The notes beneath the pieces were generated by a model that did no database searches, was not told where the DNA came from, and was given only the letters and a program-made list of their open reading frames with translations. From Balneola sp. (lineage in GTDB: Bacteria > Bacteroidota > Rhodothermia > Balneolales > Balneolaceae): a stretch of DNA of 64,000 nt. Made by a program: the position numbers and the translations under genes. Location: positions 248,001 to 312,000 of the forward strand of contig NZQV01000006.1 of NCBI GenBank assembly GCA_002696035.1, in the 5' to 3' direction. The number at the start of each line of letters is the position of its first letter. Position 1 is the first letter of the stretch. Below, piece by piece: positions 8,886 to 19,723 of this stretch.

Positions 8886-11723
8886 TTGCAACACAATATT
8901 GTAGTCCGCGGCGCCCGAGAGCATAACCTTAAAAACATCGATATCGACATTCCACGAGATCAGCTTGTGGTTATAACCGGGCTTTCCGGTTCTGGGAAAT
9001 CATCGCTCGCCTTTGATACGATCTATGCCGAAGGTCAGCGCCGGTTTCTGGAATCTCTCTCTGCTTATGCCCGCCAGTTTCTGGGAATGATGGAACGACC
9101 GGCTGTGGATTTCATCGACGGCCTCTCCCCTGTTATTTCCATCGATCAGAAAACCACCAACCGGAATCCACGATCTACCGTTGGAACAGTGACCGAGATC
9201 TATGATTTTCTGCGGCTATTATATGCACGTATAGGCACACCCTATTCCTGGAAAACCGGAAATAAAATGCAGAAGCAATCAGCCGATCAGGTTGTTGCCA
9301 ATGTGATGGACATGCCGGAAGGCACCAAAGCTTATTGTCTGGCGCCTGTTGTACGTGGACGAAAAGGGCATTACCGCGAGTTGTTTGAGCAGACCATAAA
9401 ACAGGGCTTTGTGCAGGCCCGTATTGACGGAGAATTTCGTGATCTGGAAGACGATATGAAGCTGGATCGCTACAAAACTCACAATATTGAGATCGTGGTT
9501 GATCGTTTTGTGATCTCCCCGAAAAGTGAGAAGCGAATTGCTGACAGCATCCGGCTGGCGTTGGAAATGGCTGACGGCAACGTGATCCTGGCTATAAAAG
9601 ATGGCGATGAAGTCTCCGATAAACTCTACTCCCAGAATCTTTTTGACCATGAAAGTGGATTGGCCTATGAAGATCCGGCTCCGAATCTTTTTTCATTCAA
9701 CTCTCCCTACGGAAACTGCAAGAAATGCGAAGGCCTTGGTTACACCTATGATGTAAGCTGGAAACTCCTCGTCCCAAACAATGAACAAAGTATAGCTGAT
9801 GGAGGTATCCGGTTTTTAGGTGCCCCGCGTGATATTTTCGTTTTCAAACAATTGAAAGCCATACTGTCTAGTTTTGACGTGGATTTTGAAACACCCATCA
9901 AAGAATTTCCCGAAGAGCTGAAAGACATTCTGATGAACGGCAGCGGAGAAACCAAGTATTCCGTTAGTTATGATTTCCGAGATAATTCTGTGACCTATAA
10001 GCATAAATTTGAAGGACTTCGCAACACCATCATCGATCAGTACCACAACAGTAAATCGAACAAGCAGCGCGATAAGGCGAAGGCTTTTATGGATCGTGTC
10101 ACTTGTCCAAAGTGCAATGGCGGCCGGCTCAACAAAGAAGCTCTCTCCTATAAAATTGATGGCTATAACATCCACGATCTGGTTCAAAAAGATATTCAGG
10201 AATTACGGGATACACTGTACGCCATCAATCTGAACGAGCGGCAGCAAACCATCGGAAATCAAGTACTGAAGGAAATTCGTGATCGCCTTGATTTTCTACT
10301 CAACGTAGGACTGAATTATCTTTCGCTGGACCGTGAAGCACAAACGCTAAGTGGTGGTGAAGCTCAACGAATTCGCCTCGCCACACAGATAGGAACCCAG
10401 CTGGTAGGCGTGCTTTATATTTTAGATGAACCCAGTATTGGCCTGCATCAGCGAGATAACATCAAGCTTATAAAGTCTTTGGAAACACTGCGCGACCTCG
10501 GGAATTCCGTTTTAGTTGTAGAACACGACCGCGAAACCATTGAACATGCCGACTTTGTGGTAGATCTTGGTCCTGGCGCCGGCGTAAACGGAGGGCACAT
10601 TGTGACAGCCGGAAAGCCTCAGGAATTAGATCCCAAATCCGATACTGCCAAGTTTCTGAATGATGAGCAAGTGATCGAGATGCCGGAAAAACGTCGCGAT
10701 GGAAACGATAAAACCATTTCCGTCACCAATGCCCGCGGACATAATTTAAAGAATCAGGATCTGGAAGTTCAGCTCGGTAAGTTTATTTGCGTGACCGGAG
10801 TGAGCGGCAGTGGCAAGAGTACGCTGATCAACCAAACGTTGGTTCCTATTTTGTCTAATCATTTCTATAAATCCAAAACGGTGCCCCTGCCCTACGATTC
10901 GATAGAAGGCATCGACAATGTAGACAAGATCATTTCTATCGATCAGTCGCCTATTGGCAGAACACCAAGATCAAATCCCGGAACGTACACCAAAGTCTTT
11001 GATCACATTCGGCGGTTGTTTGCGGAATTACCCGAATCCAAGATCCGTGGTTACGATCAGGGGCGTTTTTCTTTTAATGTGAAGGGCGGCCGTTGTGAAG
11101 AATGTAACGGCGACGGCGTTCGAAAGATCGAGATGAATTTTTTACCAGATGTATATGTAACCTGCGAAACCTGTAATGGAAAACGCTATAACCGGGAAAC
11201 GCTGGAAATTTATTATAAAAGCAAAAACATATCCGATGTGCTGCAGATGCCCATCAAAGAAGCAGCTGAGTTTTTTGACGCACAACCTTCCATCAGTCGT
11301 AAACTCGATACTTTGGTTGATGTTGGTCTTGGATATCTCACGCTTGGGCAGTCTTCCACTACTCTTTCAGGTGGGGAGGCACAACGCATCAAGCTGGCTC
11401 GTGAGCTTTCAAAAGTTGGCACCGGCGACACTTTGTACGTGATGGATGAACCTACCACCGGCCTTCATTTTCAGGATGTGAGAATGCTGGTAAATGTGAT
11501 TCAAAAACTGGTGGAAAAAGGAAATACGGTGATGGTAATTGAACACAATCTCGATCTCATTAAAGCAGCCGACTGGCTCATTGACATGGGACCTGAAGGT
11601 GGTCGCGGTGGCGGCGAGATCATTGCACAAGGAACTCCGGAAGAAGTGGCAGAAGTAGAAAGCTCACACACCGGTAAGTTCCTGAAAGAGGAATTCGAGC
11701 GACTGCAAAAAGTCACCGTTTAG
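8886..11723 (+). CDS. uvrA: Excinuclease ABC subunit A (UvrA)
   Basis: DNA damage-recognition ATPase of nucleotide excision repair. The 945 residues have two ABC modules. Walker A motifs are GLSGSGKSS (about 32-40) and GVSGSGKST, and ABC signatures are LSGGEAQRIRLA and LSGGEAQRIKLA. There are zinc-finger cysteine pairs C-x2-C in both halves (YGNCKKCEGLGY; CEECNGDGVRK with CETCNGKR). The only start giving the family N-terminus (VVRGAREHNLKN) is TTG at 8886, because an in-frame stop lies at 8862. No uvrB or uvrC nearby. Confidence 0.97.
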   Translation: MQHNIVVRGAREHNLKNIDIDIPRDQLVVITGLSGSGKSSLAFDTIYAEGQRRFLESLSAYARQFLGMMERPAVDFIDGLSPVISIDQKTTNRNPRSTVGTVTEIYDFLRLLYARIGTPYSWKTGNKMQKQSADQVVANVMDMPEGTKAYCLAPVVRGRKGHYRELFEQTIKQGFVQARIDGEFRDLEDDMKLDRYKTHNIEIVVDRFVISPKSEKRIADSIRLALEMADGNVILAIKDGDEVSDKLYSQNLFDHESGLAYEDPAPNLFSFNSPYGNCKKCEGLGYTYDVSWKLLVPNNEQSIADGGIRFLGAPRDIFVFKQLKAILSSFDVDFETPIKEFPEELKDILMNGSGETKYSVSYDFRDNSVTYKHKFEGLRNTIIDQYHNSKSNKQRDKAKAFMDRVTCPKCNGGRLNKEALSYKIDGYNIHDLVQKDIQELRDTLYAINLNERQQTIGNQVLKEIRDRLDFLLNVGLNYLSLDREAQTLSGGEAQRIRLATQIGTQLVGVLYILDEPSIGLHQRDNIKLIKSLETLRDLGNSVLVVEHDRETIEHADFVVDLGPGAGVNGGHIVTAGKPQELDPKSDTAKFLNDEQVIEMPEKRRDGNDKTISVTNARGHNLKNQDLEVQLGKFICVTGVSGSGKSTLINQTLVPILSNHFYKSKTVPLPYDSIEGIDNVDKIISIDQSPIGRTPRSNPGTYTKVFDHIRRLFAELPESKIRGYDQGRFSFNVKGGRCEECNGDGVRKIEMNFLPDVYVTCETCNGKRYNRETLEIYYKSKNISDVLQMPIKEAAEFFDAQPSISRKLDTLVDVGLGYLTLGQSSTTLSGGEAQRIKLARELSKVGTGDTLYVMDEPTTGLHFQDVRMLVNVIQKLVEKGNTVMVIEHNLDLIKAADWLIDMGPEGGRGGGEIIAQGTPEEVAEVESSHTGKFLKEEFERLQKVTV

Positions 11724-11929
11724 AATTACCTGGGGAAATTCCACTCAAACTTATCCGTTTGAATGTAACCGAACAGCCCTTTACAACTCCGTTTGGACGA
11801 TAATAAAAAAGGAATATCCAATCAGCTAAAAGCATTCTTTCTCATCTTTTCAGAGGAATTACATGCTCTAAATTTGGTCAACAATTTTAGTTCACAATTA
11901 AGCTTTAGTTGGTTATCTTTTTAGTCTTG

Positions 11930-12484
11930 ATGAAAATTTTCCGCACACATATCATTCAATCTTTTGGTGCCGCCATTTTGTTGGCAGGTATGGTCTTCTA
12001 TTTTCTGACCCCATCTAACCAAATGGGCGATGAGGATGCATTTACGAATTGGTTGAAAACAAATCTCAAAACCAGTGACAATGCTGAAGTCATAAATGAG
12101 ATCCAAAAATTATCTCATTCTACCAATGAAATAGAATCCGTGATCCGGAAAGCTTCCTCGTTGGTTAAAACCCATGCAGATGATTTTACGCTTCCTTTAG
12201 CACCTGGTGCTCAGGATGAAAACGATGTGTTTCAGGTGTTGCTTACAGAGTGGAATGCCTTTCAAAATTCATCTTCGGGAATGGGCAAGGCTGTTATCAT
12301 CAAACAAGCTCAGCCTTATACTGTTCCGCCTGTTGATGGAATCTCATTTTCAACCCAAGGATTACATATTCAGGAACAATGGGTAGCTCAGGCCTCTCCG
12401 TTTGAGACGCTTTATTTAACTCCCGTTTCTGCCAACTACCACATTTCTCCGCTTTCTGGTGGAACCGCAATTGGTGCTCCCTAA
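11930..12484 (+). CDS. Hypothetical single-pass membrane protein upstream of secDF
   Basis: The 184 residues have an N-terminal hydrophobic segment (about 8-28, FGAAILLAGMVFYFL) and a soluble remainder, presumably periplasmic. I do not recognise the family. Start chosen at the ATG (MKIFRTHII) rather than the TTG at 11909. It ends 124 bp before secD on the same strand, so co-transcription is possible but not shown. The C-terminal half is rich in Ser, Gly and Pro. Confidence 0.6.
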   Translation: MKIFRTHIIQSFGAAILLAGMVFYFLTPSNQMGDEDAFTNWLKTNLKTSDNAEVINEIQKLSHSTNEIESVIRKASSLVKTHADDFTLPLAPGAQDENDVFQVLLTEWNAFQNSSSGMGKAVIIKQAQPYTVPPVDGISFSTQGLHIQEQWVAQASPFETLYLTPVSANYHISPLSGGTAIGAP

Positions 12485-12608
12485 GACTTTTCTTATCAAT
12501 TCTATCACCAATTTTTTTGTGAGGAGCAGTTCAAAAACCGAAATCAATTCACTTCCGGTTGCTCTTCACTTTCGATCAATAATTTCAAACAATTAACAAA
12601 CTACTATT

Positions 12609-14420
12609 ATGCAAGGTAACGGATTTAAAATCGGTTCGATCGTAGCCTTTCTGGCGCTCACGATCTTTTATTTATACCCATCTATTCAGTGGGGTCTTGA
12701 ACAAAATTACATTGATAGCCTGAGTCCTTCAGAAGCGGCTCAATATCAGGAAGAAAACAGAGAAAAATTAGAATCACTTCGTGAAAACACTCTTTCTCTG
12801 GGGCTTGACCTTCAGGGAGGTATGCACGTAACGCTCGAAGTTGGCGTACCACAGCTTATGCGCGAGCTGGCTGGCGATAATGCCGATGAGCTCCTTCACG
12901 ATGTAATTGATGTAGCCGCACAGCGTTCGCTTGAAAACGATACAGACTTCATCGACGAAATGGTTGCTGAGTTCGAATCTCGGGATGCCAATGCTCGCCT
13001 AAGTCGCTATTACCGGAATGATGCTATGGACATCACACGTCGTTCCACTAACGAAGAGATCGCTACATTTCTGAAAACTCAGCGACAGTCTGCACTTGAC
13101 CGGGCTATTGAAATTATCCGCACCCGTGTAGACCGTTATGGTGTAACAGAGCCTTCTATTTTGAAGCAGGGAAATAACCGTATTGTGGTTGAGCTTCCCG
13201 GTGTGGAAGACAAAGAGCGTGTTAGAAACCTCCTGAAAGGAACGGCGCGACTGGAGTTTCGTCTGGCAGCTGATGCTGATGCCTTCCGTTCGTATGTAGA
13301 ACAGGTTAATGAGTACTATGCTAATTTTGAAGCAGCTTCAGATACTTCCGATACCACCCAAACTCAATTCAACCCGTTAGAAGAAGTACTGGTGCCTGCT
13401 CAAAGTCCCTATTTAATGGGATACGCCACTGCTGAAGATACTGCCCGCGTTATGGACTTACTAAAGGCTGATGAAGTACAACGGTTCATGCCCCGCAATA
13501 CAACGGTAATGTGGAGTGCAAATCCACTTTCAGGTCAGGGTGGTCAGGATCTTTTTCAGCTGATCGGTGTTCGTACACAGATTGAACTGACTGGAGATGT
13601 GATCGAAGATGCAACGGTTCAGTTTGATCCAGCTACCAACGTTCCTGAAGTTTCTATGAGTATGAATAGCGAAGGTGCCCGTAAATGGGGACGCATCACG
13701 GGAGCCAACATCGGGAAACCAGTAGCCATTGTGTTAGATGGATATGTATTCTCTTATCCAAATGTACAAACCAAGATCTCCAATGGTCGTTCATCCATCA
13801 CGGGTCTGGATGGTGTTGGCGAAGCTGAGGATCTCGTGAATATTCTGCTTTCCGGTGCATTACCTGCTCCGCTTGAAATTCTTGAAGAGCGAACGGTAGG
13901 AGCTACTTTGGGAGCCGAATCAATTCAGGCCGGTTTAAACTCCATCCTATTTGGATTGGGTGTTGTGGCCATCTTTATGATCATTTACTACCGGACAGGT
14001 GGCGGTATTGCTGATCTGGCTTTGTTACTTAACATCGTTTTCATTCTTGGAATTCTGGCAGCATTCAAAGCCACACTTACCTTGCCCGGTATTGCTGGTA
14101 TTGTGTTAACCATCGGTATGGCGGTAGATGCTAACGTGCTCATCTTTGACCGTATCAGGGAAGAGCAACGCACCGGCAAAACATTAAAAGCCTCCATTGA
14201 AGCCGGTTATGCAAATGCCATGAGCGCCATCATTGATGCCAACGTAACTACGTTCTTTGTGGCTATTATCCTCTTCAGTTTCGGAGTTGGCCCCATCAAA
14301 GGATTTGCTGTAACGCTGATGGCGGGTATTGTAGCGTCACTATTCAGCGCCATTGTGATCACCCGTGTAGTGGTTGATTACCTGACCCAAGCCAAGCAGA
14401 AAGTTGTAAGCTTCGGTTAA
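12609..14420 (+). CDS. secD: Protein translocase accessory subunit SecD
   Basis: SecDF uses the proton gradient to complete export through SecYEG. The 603 residues start with an N-terminal membrane segment, then the periplasmic domains with the family motif LGLDLQGGMHV (about 64-74) and IIRTRVDRYGVTEP. The C-terminal five-helix RND-type membrane domain has GMAVDANVLIFDRIREE, which includes the proton-relay Asp. Directly followed by secF (43 bp gap). SecD and SecF are separate proteins here, not fused. Confidence 0.97.
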   Translation: MQGNGFKIGSIVAFLALTIFYLYPSIQWGLEQNYIDSLSPSEAAQYQEENREKLESLRENTLSLGLDLQGGMHVTLEVGVPQLMRELAGDNADELLHDVIDVAAQRSLENDTDFIDEMVAEFESRDANARLSRYYRNDAMDITRRSTNEEIATFLKTQRQSALDRAIEIIRTRVDRYGVTEPSILKQGNNRIVVELPGVEDKERVRNLLKGTARLEFRLAADADAFRSYVEQVNEYYANFEAASDTSDTTQTQFNPLEEVLVPAQSPYLMGYATAEDTARVMDLLKADEVQRFMPRNTTVMWSANPLSGQGGQDLFQLIGVRTQIELTGDVIEDATVQFDPATNVPEVSMSMNSEGARKWGRITGANIGKPVAIVLDGYVFSYPNVQTKISNGRSSITGLDGVGEAEDLVNILLSGALPAPLEILEERTVGATLGAESIQAGLNSILFGLGVVAIFMIIYYRTGGGIADLALLLNIVFILGILAAFKATLTLPGIAGIVLTIGMAVDANVLIFDRIREEQRTGKTLKASIEAGYANAMSAIIDANVTTFFVAIILFSFGVGPIKGFAVTLMAGIVASLFSAIVITRVVVDYLTQAKQKVVSFG

Positions 14421-14463
14421 TCCAGATCAAAAAAGAATTTAAAACGACTAAATACATAACATT

Positions 14464-15375
14464 ATGAGATGGTTTGAAACCCCTAATTTTGACTTTAATG
14501 GCAGCCGTAAAATTGCGTACGTAATTTCCGGTGTGCTGTTTTTCGCAAGTCTTATCGCAATTTTTGTGCAAGGACTTCAATATGGTATCGACTTTAAAGG
14601 AGGAAAAGAGATCGTTCTTGATTTCGACGCTCCGGTAAGTGTTGTAGAGTTACGCTCTAATTTAACTGAACCCCTTGGAAGTGCCCCTGAGATAAAACTA
14701 TTCGGTTCTGATAGTGAAGTTTTGATCCGTACCGATAACGAAAGCGAGATCAACACTGTACAGGGCATTATTTCCAACACAGTAAAAGAGCTCTATCCGG
14801 AGAACCCCTTTACGGTGATAAAAACAGATGTGGTAGGTCCGCGTTTTGCCGAGGATCTTAAATCAGGTGCATTACAAGCCGTTATTTACGCTATTGTGAT
14901 CATCTTCATCTACATCCTAATTCGTTTCAGAAACTGGACATTCTCAGCCGGTGCCGTTGCTGCTCTTATTCATGATGTGGTAATTGTGCTGGGTGTATTC
15001 ACCATTTTGGCAGATCTTGTCCCATTCAGCCTGCAGATCGATCAAGCCATTATCGCGGCATTTCTGACTATTGTAGGTTATTCACTTAACGATACCGTGG
15101 TTGTATTTGACCGTATCCGTGAAAACTCCAACGTCCATAAAGGAATGGATTTCATGCCTATGGTTAATAAAAGCTTAAATGATACCTTAAGCAGAACCGT
15201 TATAACTTCCATTACCACCTTGTTTGTGGTAGCTGTGCTGTTTATTTTCGGCGGTGAAGTATTGAAAGGCTTCTCTTTCGCACTTCTTATCGGTATTGTT
15301 TTGGGTACGTACAGTTCATTATTCGTGGCCAGTTCGTTGGTTGTAGAACTAGAAAAGCGTACAAAGAAATCTTAA
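14464..15375 (+). CDS. secF: Protein translocase accessory subunit SecF
   Basis: Partner of SecD. The 303 residues have the signature YGIDFKGG near residue 39-46, a short periplasmic domain, and five more membrane helices including GYSLNDTVVVFDRIREN with the conserved Asp/Arg pair. Spacing of 43 bp after secD indicates one transcript. The STAS gene starts 22 bp after its stop, so it probably reads through. Confidence 0.97.
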   Translation: MRWFETPNFDFNGSRKIAYVISGVLFFASLIAIFVQGLQYGIDFKGGKEIVLDFDAPVSVVELRSNLTEPLGSAPEIKLFGSDSEVLIRTDNESEINTVQGIISNTVKELYPENPFTVIKTDVVGPRFAEDLKSGALQAVIYAIVIIFIYILIRFRNWTFSAGAVAALIHDVVIVLGVFTILADLVPFSLQIDQAIIAAFLTIVGYSLNDTVVVFDRIRENSNVHKGMDFMPMVNKSLNDTLSRTVITSITTLFVVAVLFIFGGEVLKGFSFALLIGIVLGTYSSLFVASSLVVELEKRTKKS

Positions 15376-15397
15376 TAGTTTAAACAACAGGATACTT

Positions 15398-15739
15398 ATG
15401 AGTTTTAATACATCCGAACGCTACAACAGCGTGGTTATCGAATTTAAAGGCAACGTAATGGGTGGCCCAGATGCGGTTAGCCTTAATGAGAAACTGCATG
15501 AACTAATTGATGACGGGAAAACCAATGTAGTGGTTGATCTGGGTAAAGTTAAGTTCATGAATTCATCCGGACTCGGGATGCTTATCGGAGGGCTTACTAC
15601 CATGCGTAAAGCAGGCGGAGATCTCCGCATTGCCAATGCCACCGATAAGATCGAAAGCCTGTTGATTGTCACAAAATTGATCACAGTCTTCAAACACTTT
15701 AAGTCAGTAGATGAAGCTGTAGAATCTTTTGAAGAATAA
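15398..15739 (+). CDS. STAS-domain anti-sigma-factor antagonist (SpoIIAA-like)
   Basis: 113 residues form a single STAS domain. The phospho-acceptor loop KFMNSSGLGML has Ser56/Ser57 at the position phosphorylated by RsbW/SpoIIAB-type kinases. In the family, the unphosphorylated form frees a sigma factor or switches a partner. No kinase or sigma factor is adjacent, and location directly after secF (22 bp) makes the target unknown. A strong terminator follows the gene. Confidence 0.88.
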   Translation: MSFNTSERYNSVVIEFKGNVMGGPDAVSLNEKLHELIDDGKTNVVVDLGKVKFMNSSGLGMLIGGLTTMRKAGGDLRIANATDKIESLLIVTKLITVFKHFKSVDEAVESFEE

Positions 15740-15756
15740 TACTTTCTAAATTCTAA

Positions 15757-17082
<1,326 letters not shown>

Positions 17083-17210
17083 GTACAACCGCAGGTACAT
17101 TACAAGTTCATTTAGTGCTTTAATTATTTGTTTCTTACCTTGTCAAATTATGTTGTGAAACTGACATCCATAAAAACACACAACTGAAATTTTTCAACAA
17201 CTCATATTTG

Positions 17211-19667
17211 ATGCAAGTACTAAAGCACGCCCTATTTGTCCTTTTTTTCATGATTTTGAGTCTCCCGCTTCTGGCTCAGGATGCAGGATTTGACTTCAGA
17301 AATTTAAAAGTTGATGAATTAAGTGACCAGCAGGTAATTCAGCTTTACGAGCGTATGCAGGAGCGTGGATTGTCCATTTCAGAAGTGGAATCACTGGCTC
17401 TTGCCAGAGGCGTTGATCCTTCCGAGATCTCCAAACTGCGCAGTCGCTTGAATGAGATAAGATCTTCACAAATTGATGGTGATGGAGCTCAAACAAGAGA
17501 AGACCGGTTGAGGATACAACAAGGAGGTGCTGAGGGCATGGCTACAGATGCCTATAACAAAATGAGGGTAGATACTCTGGACCTTCTGCTAGGAGTGGAA
17601 GAAAGTGATTCCAATAAAGTATTTGGTTCCGATGTTTTTGCCAACCAAACCCTCTCTTTTGAGCCCTCCTTAAATATACCCACTCCCAAAAATTACAATC
17701 TTGGTCCTGGAGACGAATTACTAATAGATATCTGGGGCGCCTCCGAAACTTCTTATCAGTTAACCATTTCTCCGGAAGGCAGCATTAACATAGATAATAT
17801 TGGACCGGTAAATGTGAACGGGCTTACCGTTGAAGAAGCGAGTGAACGGTTATTAAACAAGTTATCACAGATCTATTCCGGCTTAAAGGGCCCTGATAAA
17901 AACACCTATATGCAGGTTTCCCTGGGTAACGTCCGAAGCATAAAAGTAAGTTTAGTGGGCGAAGTAAAATGGCCCGGAACCTATACCCTTTCCTCTTTTG
18001 CCTCCGTATTCAATGCTTTATACGCTGCAGGCGGACCAACCGACAAAGGAACCTATCGATCCGTTAAAGTTTTACGAAACGGTGATATACATCACGAAGT
18101 TGATCTTTATGATTTTCTCGTTTCCGGAGATCTTTCTGATAACATCACTCTCAAAGATCAGGATATCATTAAGATCGATCCATATGTGAACCGGATTACT
18201 GTCTTAGGAGAAACCAAGCATATTGGACTTTTTGAAACTCTGGATGGGGAAACCTTTGCTGATGTATTGGAATATGCCGGAGGATTCAATCAACACGCTT
18301 ATCAGAAAAGAGTTAAGGTAGACCGGAAAACTGATACGGAACGTAAGATCATAGATATTCACTACCCGGACCAGGCCAATATGCAGATGAAGTCTGGGGA
18401 TATTGTAAATGTTCAGAAAGTCTTAGATCGCTATGAAAATAAAATTACGCTTCAAGGTGCTGTGTTCCGCCCTGGTGAATATCAGTTAGAAGAAAGTCCT
18501 ACCTTATATACTCTCATTCAGAATGCAGAAGGGCTTATGGGAGATGCCTTTCTCGAAAGAGCCTTGATCTACCGTACTAAACCCAATTATGAGGTCGAAG
18601 CCATTCCTGTAAACCTGAATCAACTTATGGCTGACTCGGCCCATTATGATATTGAGCTTAAAAAAAATGACCGTGTCAAGATCTCCTCAATCTTTGACCT
18701 TCGGGAATTGCGGACGGTTAAGATCAGTGGTTCTGTTCAAAACCCTGGCACCTATCAATACATTGATAACAGCTCTTTGAAAGATCTTATTTACGAAGCA
18801 GATGGATTCAAAGAAGAAGCAGCTCCTTATAATATCGAAATAGCCCGACGAGTGGCTGATGACCGCTCCGGTGAAATTAAGAATGAGATCGCGGAAATTA
18901 TCACTGTAAATATCGAGAACGGACTTGAGTACAATCCCGAGCTGGAGGAAATTAAGATTCAACCCTTCGATCAGGTCTTTATCCGAAAGTCGCCTACCTA
19001 CGAAGTACAGAAAACCGTTCGAATTACCGGCGAAGTTATGTATCCCGGAGAGTACGCTCTGAGTACGCGTGATTTTCGCCTGAGCGACCTTATCGAGAAA
19101 AGTGGCGGCCTTACCGAATTTGCTTACCCTAAGGGAGCTTCTTTAACCCGCCAATTTGATCAGGATATGGAAGATCTTGATGTGAACCTCGATGATTCCG
19201 TTACCACACAGCAAGTGGAATCTCTGTCGCAAGTTGGAATCCAGCTAACCCAGGCGTTAAATAATAAAAATTCTAACTACGACCTTTTGCTTCAGGCCGG
19301 TGATGAGATCGAGATCCCTAAACGTTTGCAAACGGTTCAGGTTCGGGGAGAAGTACTTTACCCAATCAATATCCGGCATGAAGGTGGACGCAACTTCAGA
19401 AGCTATATCAACGCTGCCGGTGGTTTTACCGAAATAGCCAATACCAAAAGTGCGTATATCGTTTATGCAAATGGGGAAGTTGACCGAACCAAAAGGTTTC
19501 TCTTCTTTAAATCATATCCTGAAGTACGACCCGGTTCTGTGATCATTATTCCCCCCAAAGAACAGCGGGAAGGACTTTCAACCGGAGAGCTTATCAGCGT
19601 AATGTCTACCATCGTATCGATGGCAGCTATCGTAACCAATACTATCTTCCAGATCAGAAGGAACTAA
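17211..19667 (+). CDS. Large SLBB-domain polysaccharide export protein (Wza-like)
   Basis: 818 residues with a signal peptide (LPLLAQ). A Poly_export domain (about 160-240, LGPGDELLIDIWG) is followed by six SLBB-type repeats, each with a V-x-G-x-V-x-x-P-G-x-Y core (for example LVGEVKWPGTY, LQGAVFRPGEY, ISGSVQNPGTY, ITGEVMYPGEY). A C-terminal hydrophobic helix (about 790-810) could cross the outer membrane, as in Wza. No Wzc kinase, glycosyltransferase or flippase gene lies nearby, so it is an orphan export channel. ATG at 17211 chosen over TTG at 17208. It converges with recQ. Confidence 0.88.
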   Translation: MQVLKHALFVLFFMILSLPLLAQDAGFDFRNLKVDELSDQQVIQLYERMQERGLSISEVESLALARGVDPSEISKLRSRLNEIRSSQIDGDGAQTREDRLRIQQGGAEGMATDAYNKMRVDTLDLLLGVEESDSNKVFGSDVFANQTLSFEPSLNIPTPKNYNLGPGDELLIDIWGASETSYQLTISPEGSINIDNIGPVNVNGLTVEEASERLLNKLSQIYSGLKGPDKNTYMQVSLGNVRSIKVSLVGEVKWPGTYTLSSFASVFNALYAAGGPTDKGTYRSVKVLRNGDIHHEVDLYDFLVSGDLSDNITLKDQDIIKIDPYVNRITVLGETKHIGLFETLDGETFADVLEYAGGFNQHAYQKRVKVDRKTDTERKIIDIHYPDQANMQMKSGDIVNVQKVLDRYENKITLQGAVFRPGEYQLEESPTLYTLIQNAEGLMGDAFLERALIYRTKPNYEVEAIPVNLNQLMADSAHYDIELKKNDRVKISSIFDLRELRTVKISGSVQNPGTYQYIDNSSLKDLIYEADGFKEEAAPYNIEIARRVADDRSGEIKNEIAEIITVNIENGLEYNPELEEIKIQPFDQVFIRKSPTYEVQKTVRITGEVMYPGEYALSTRDFRLSDLIEKSGGLTEFAYPKGASLTRQFDQDMEDLDVNLDDSVTTQQVESLSQVGIQLTQALNNKNSNYDLLLQAGDEIEIPKRLQTVQVRGEVLYPINIRHEGGRNFRSYINAAGGFTEIANTKSAYIVYANGEVDRTKRFLFFKSYPEVRPGSVIIIPPKEQREGLSTGELISVMSTIVSMAAIVTNTIFQIRRN

Positions 19668-19723
19668 TACGCTCTCTTGTACTGAATCAACTTGCCATAA
19701 CAGATCTCTGGAAATGTACCTGT

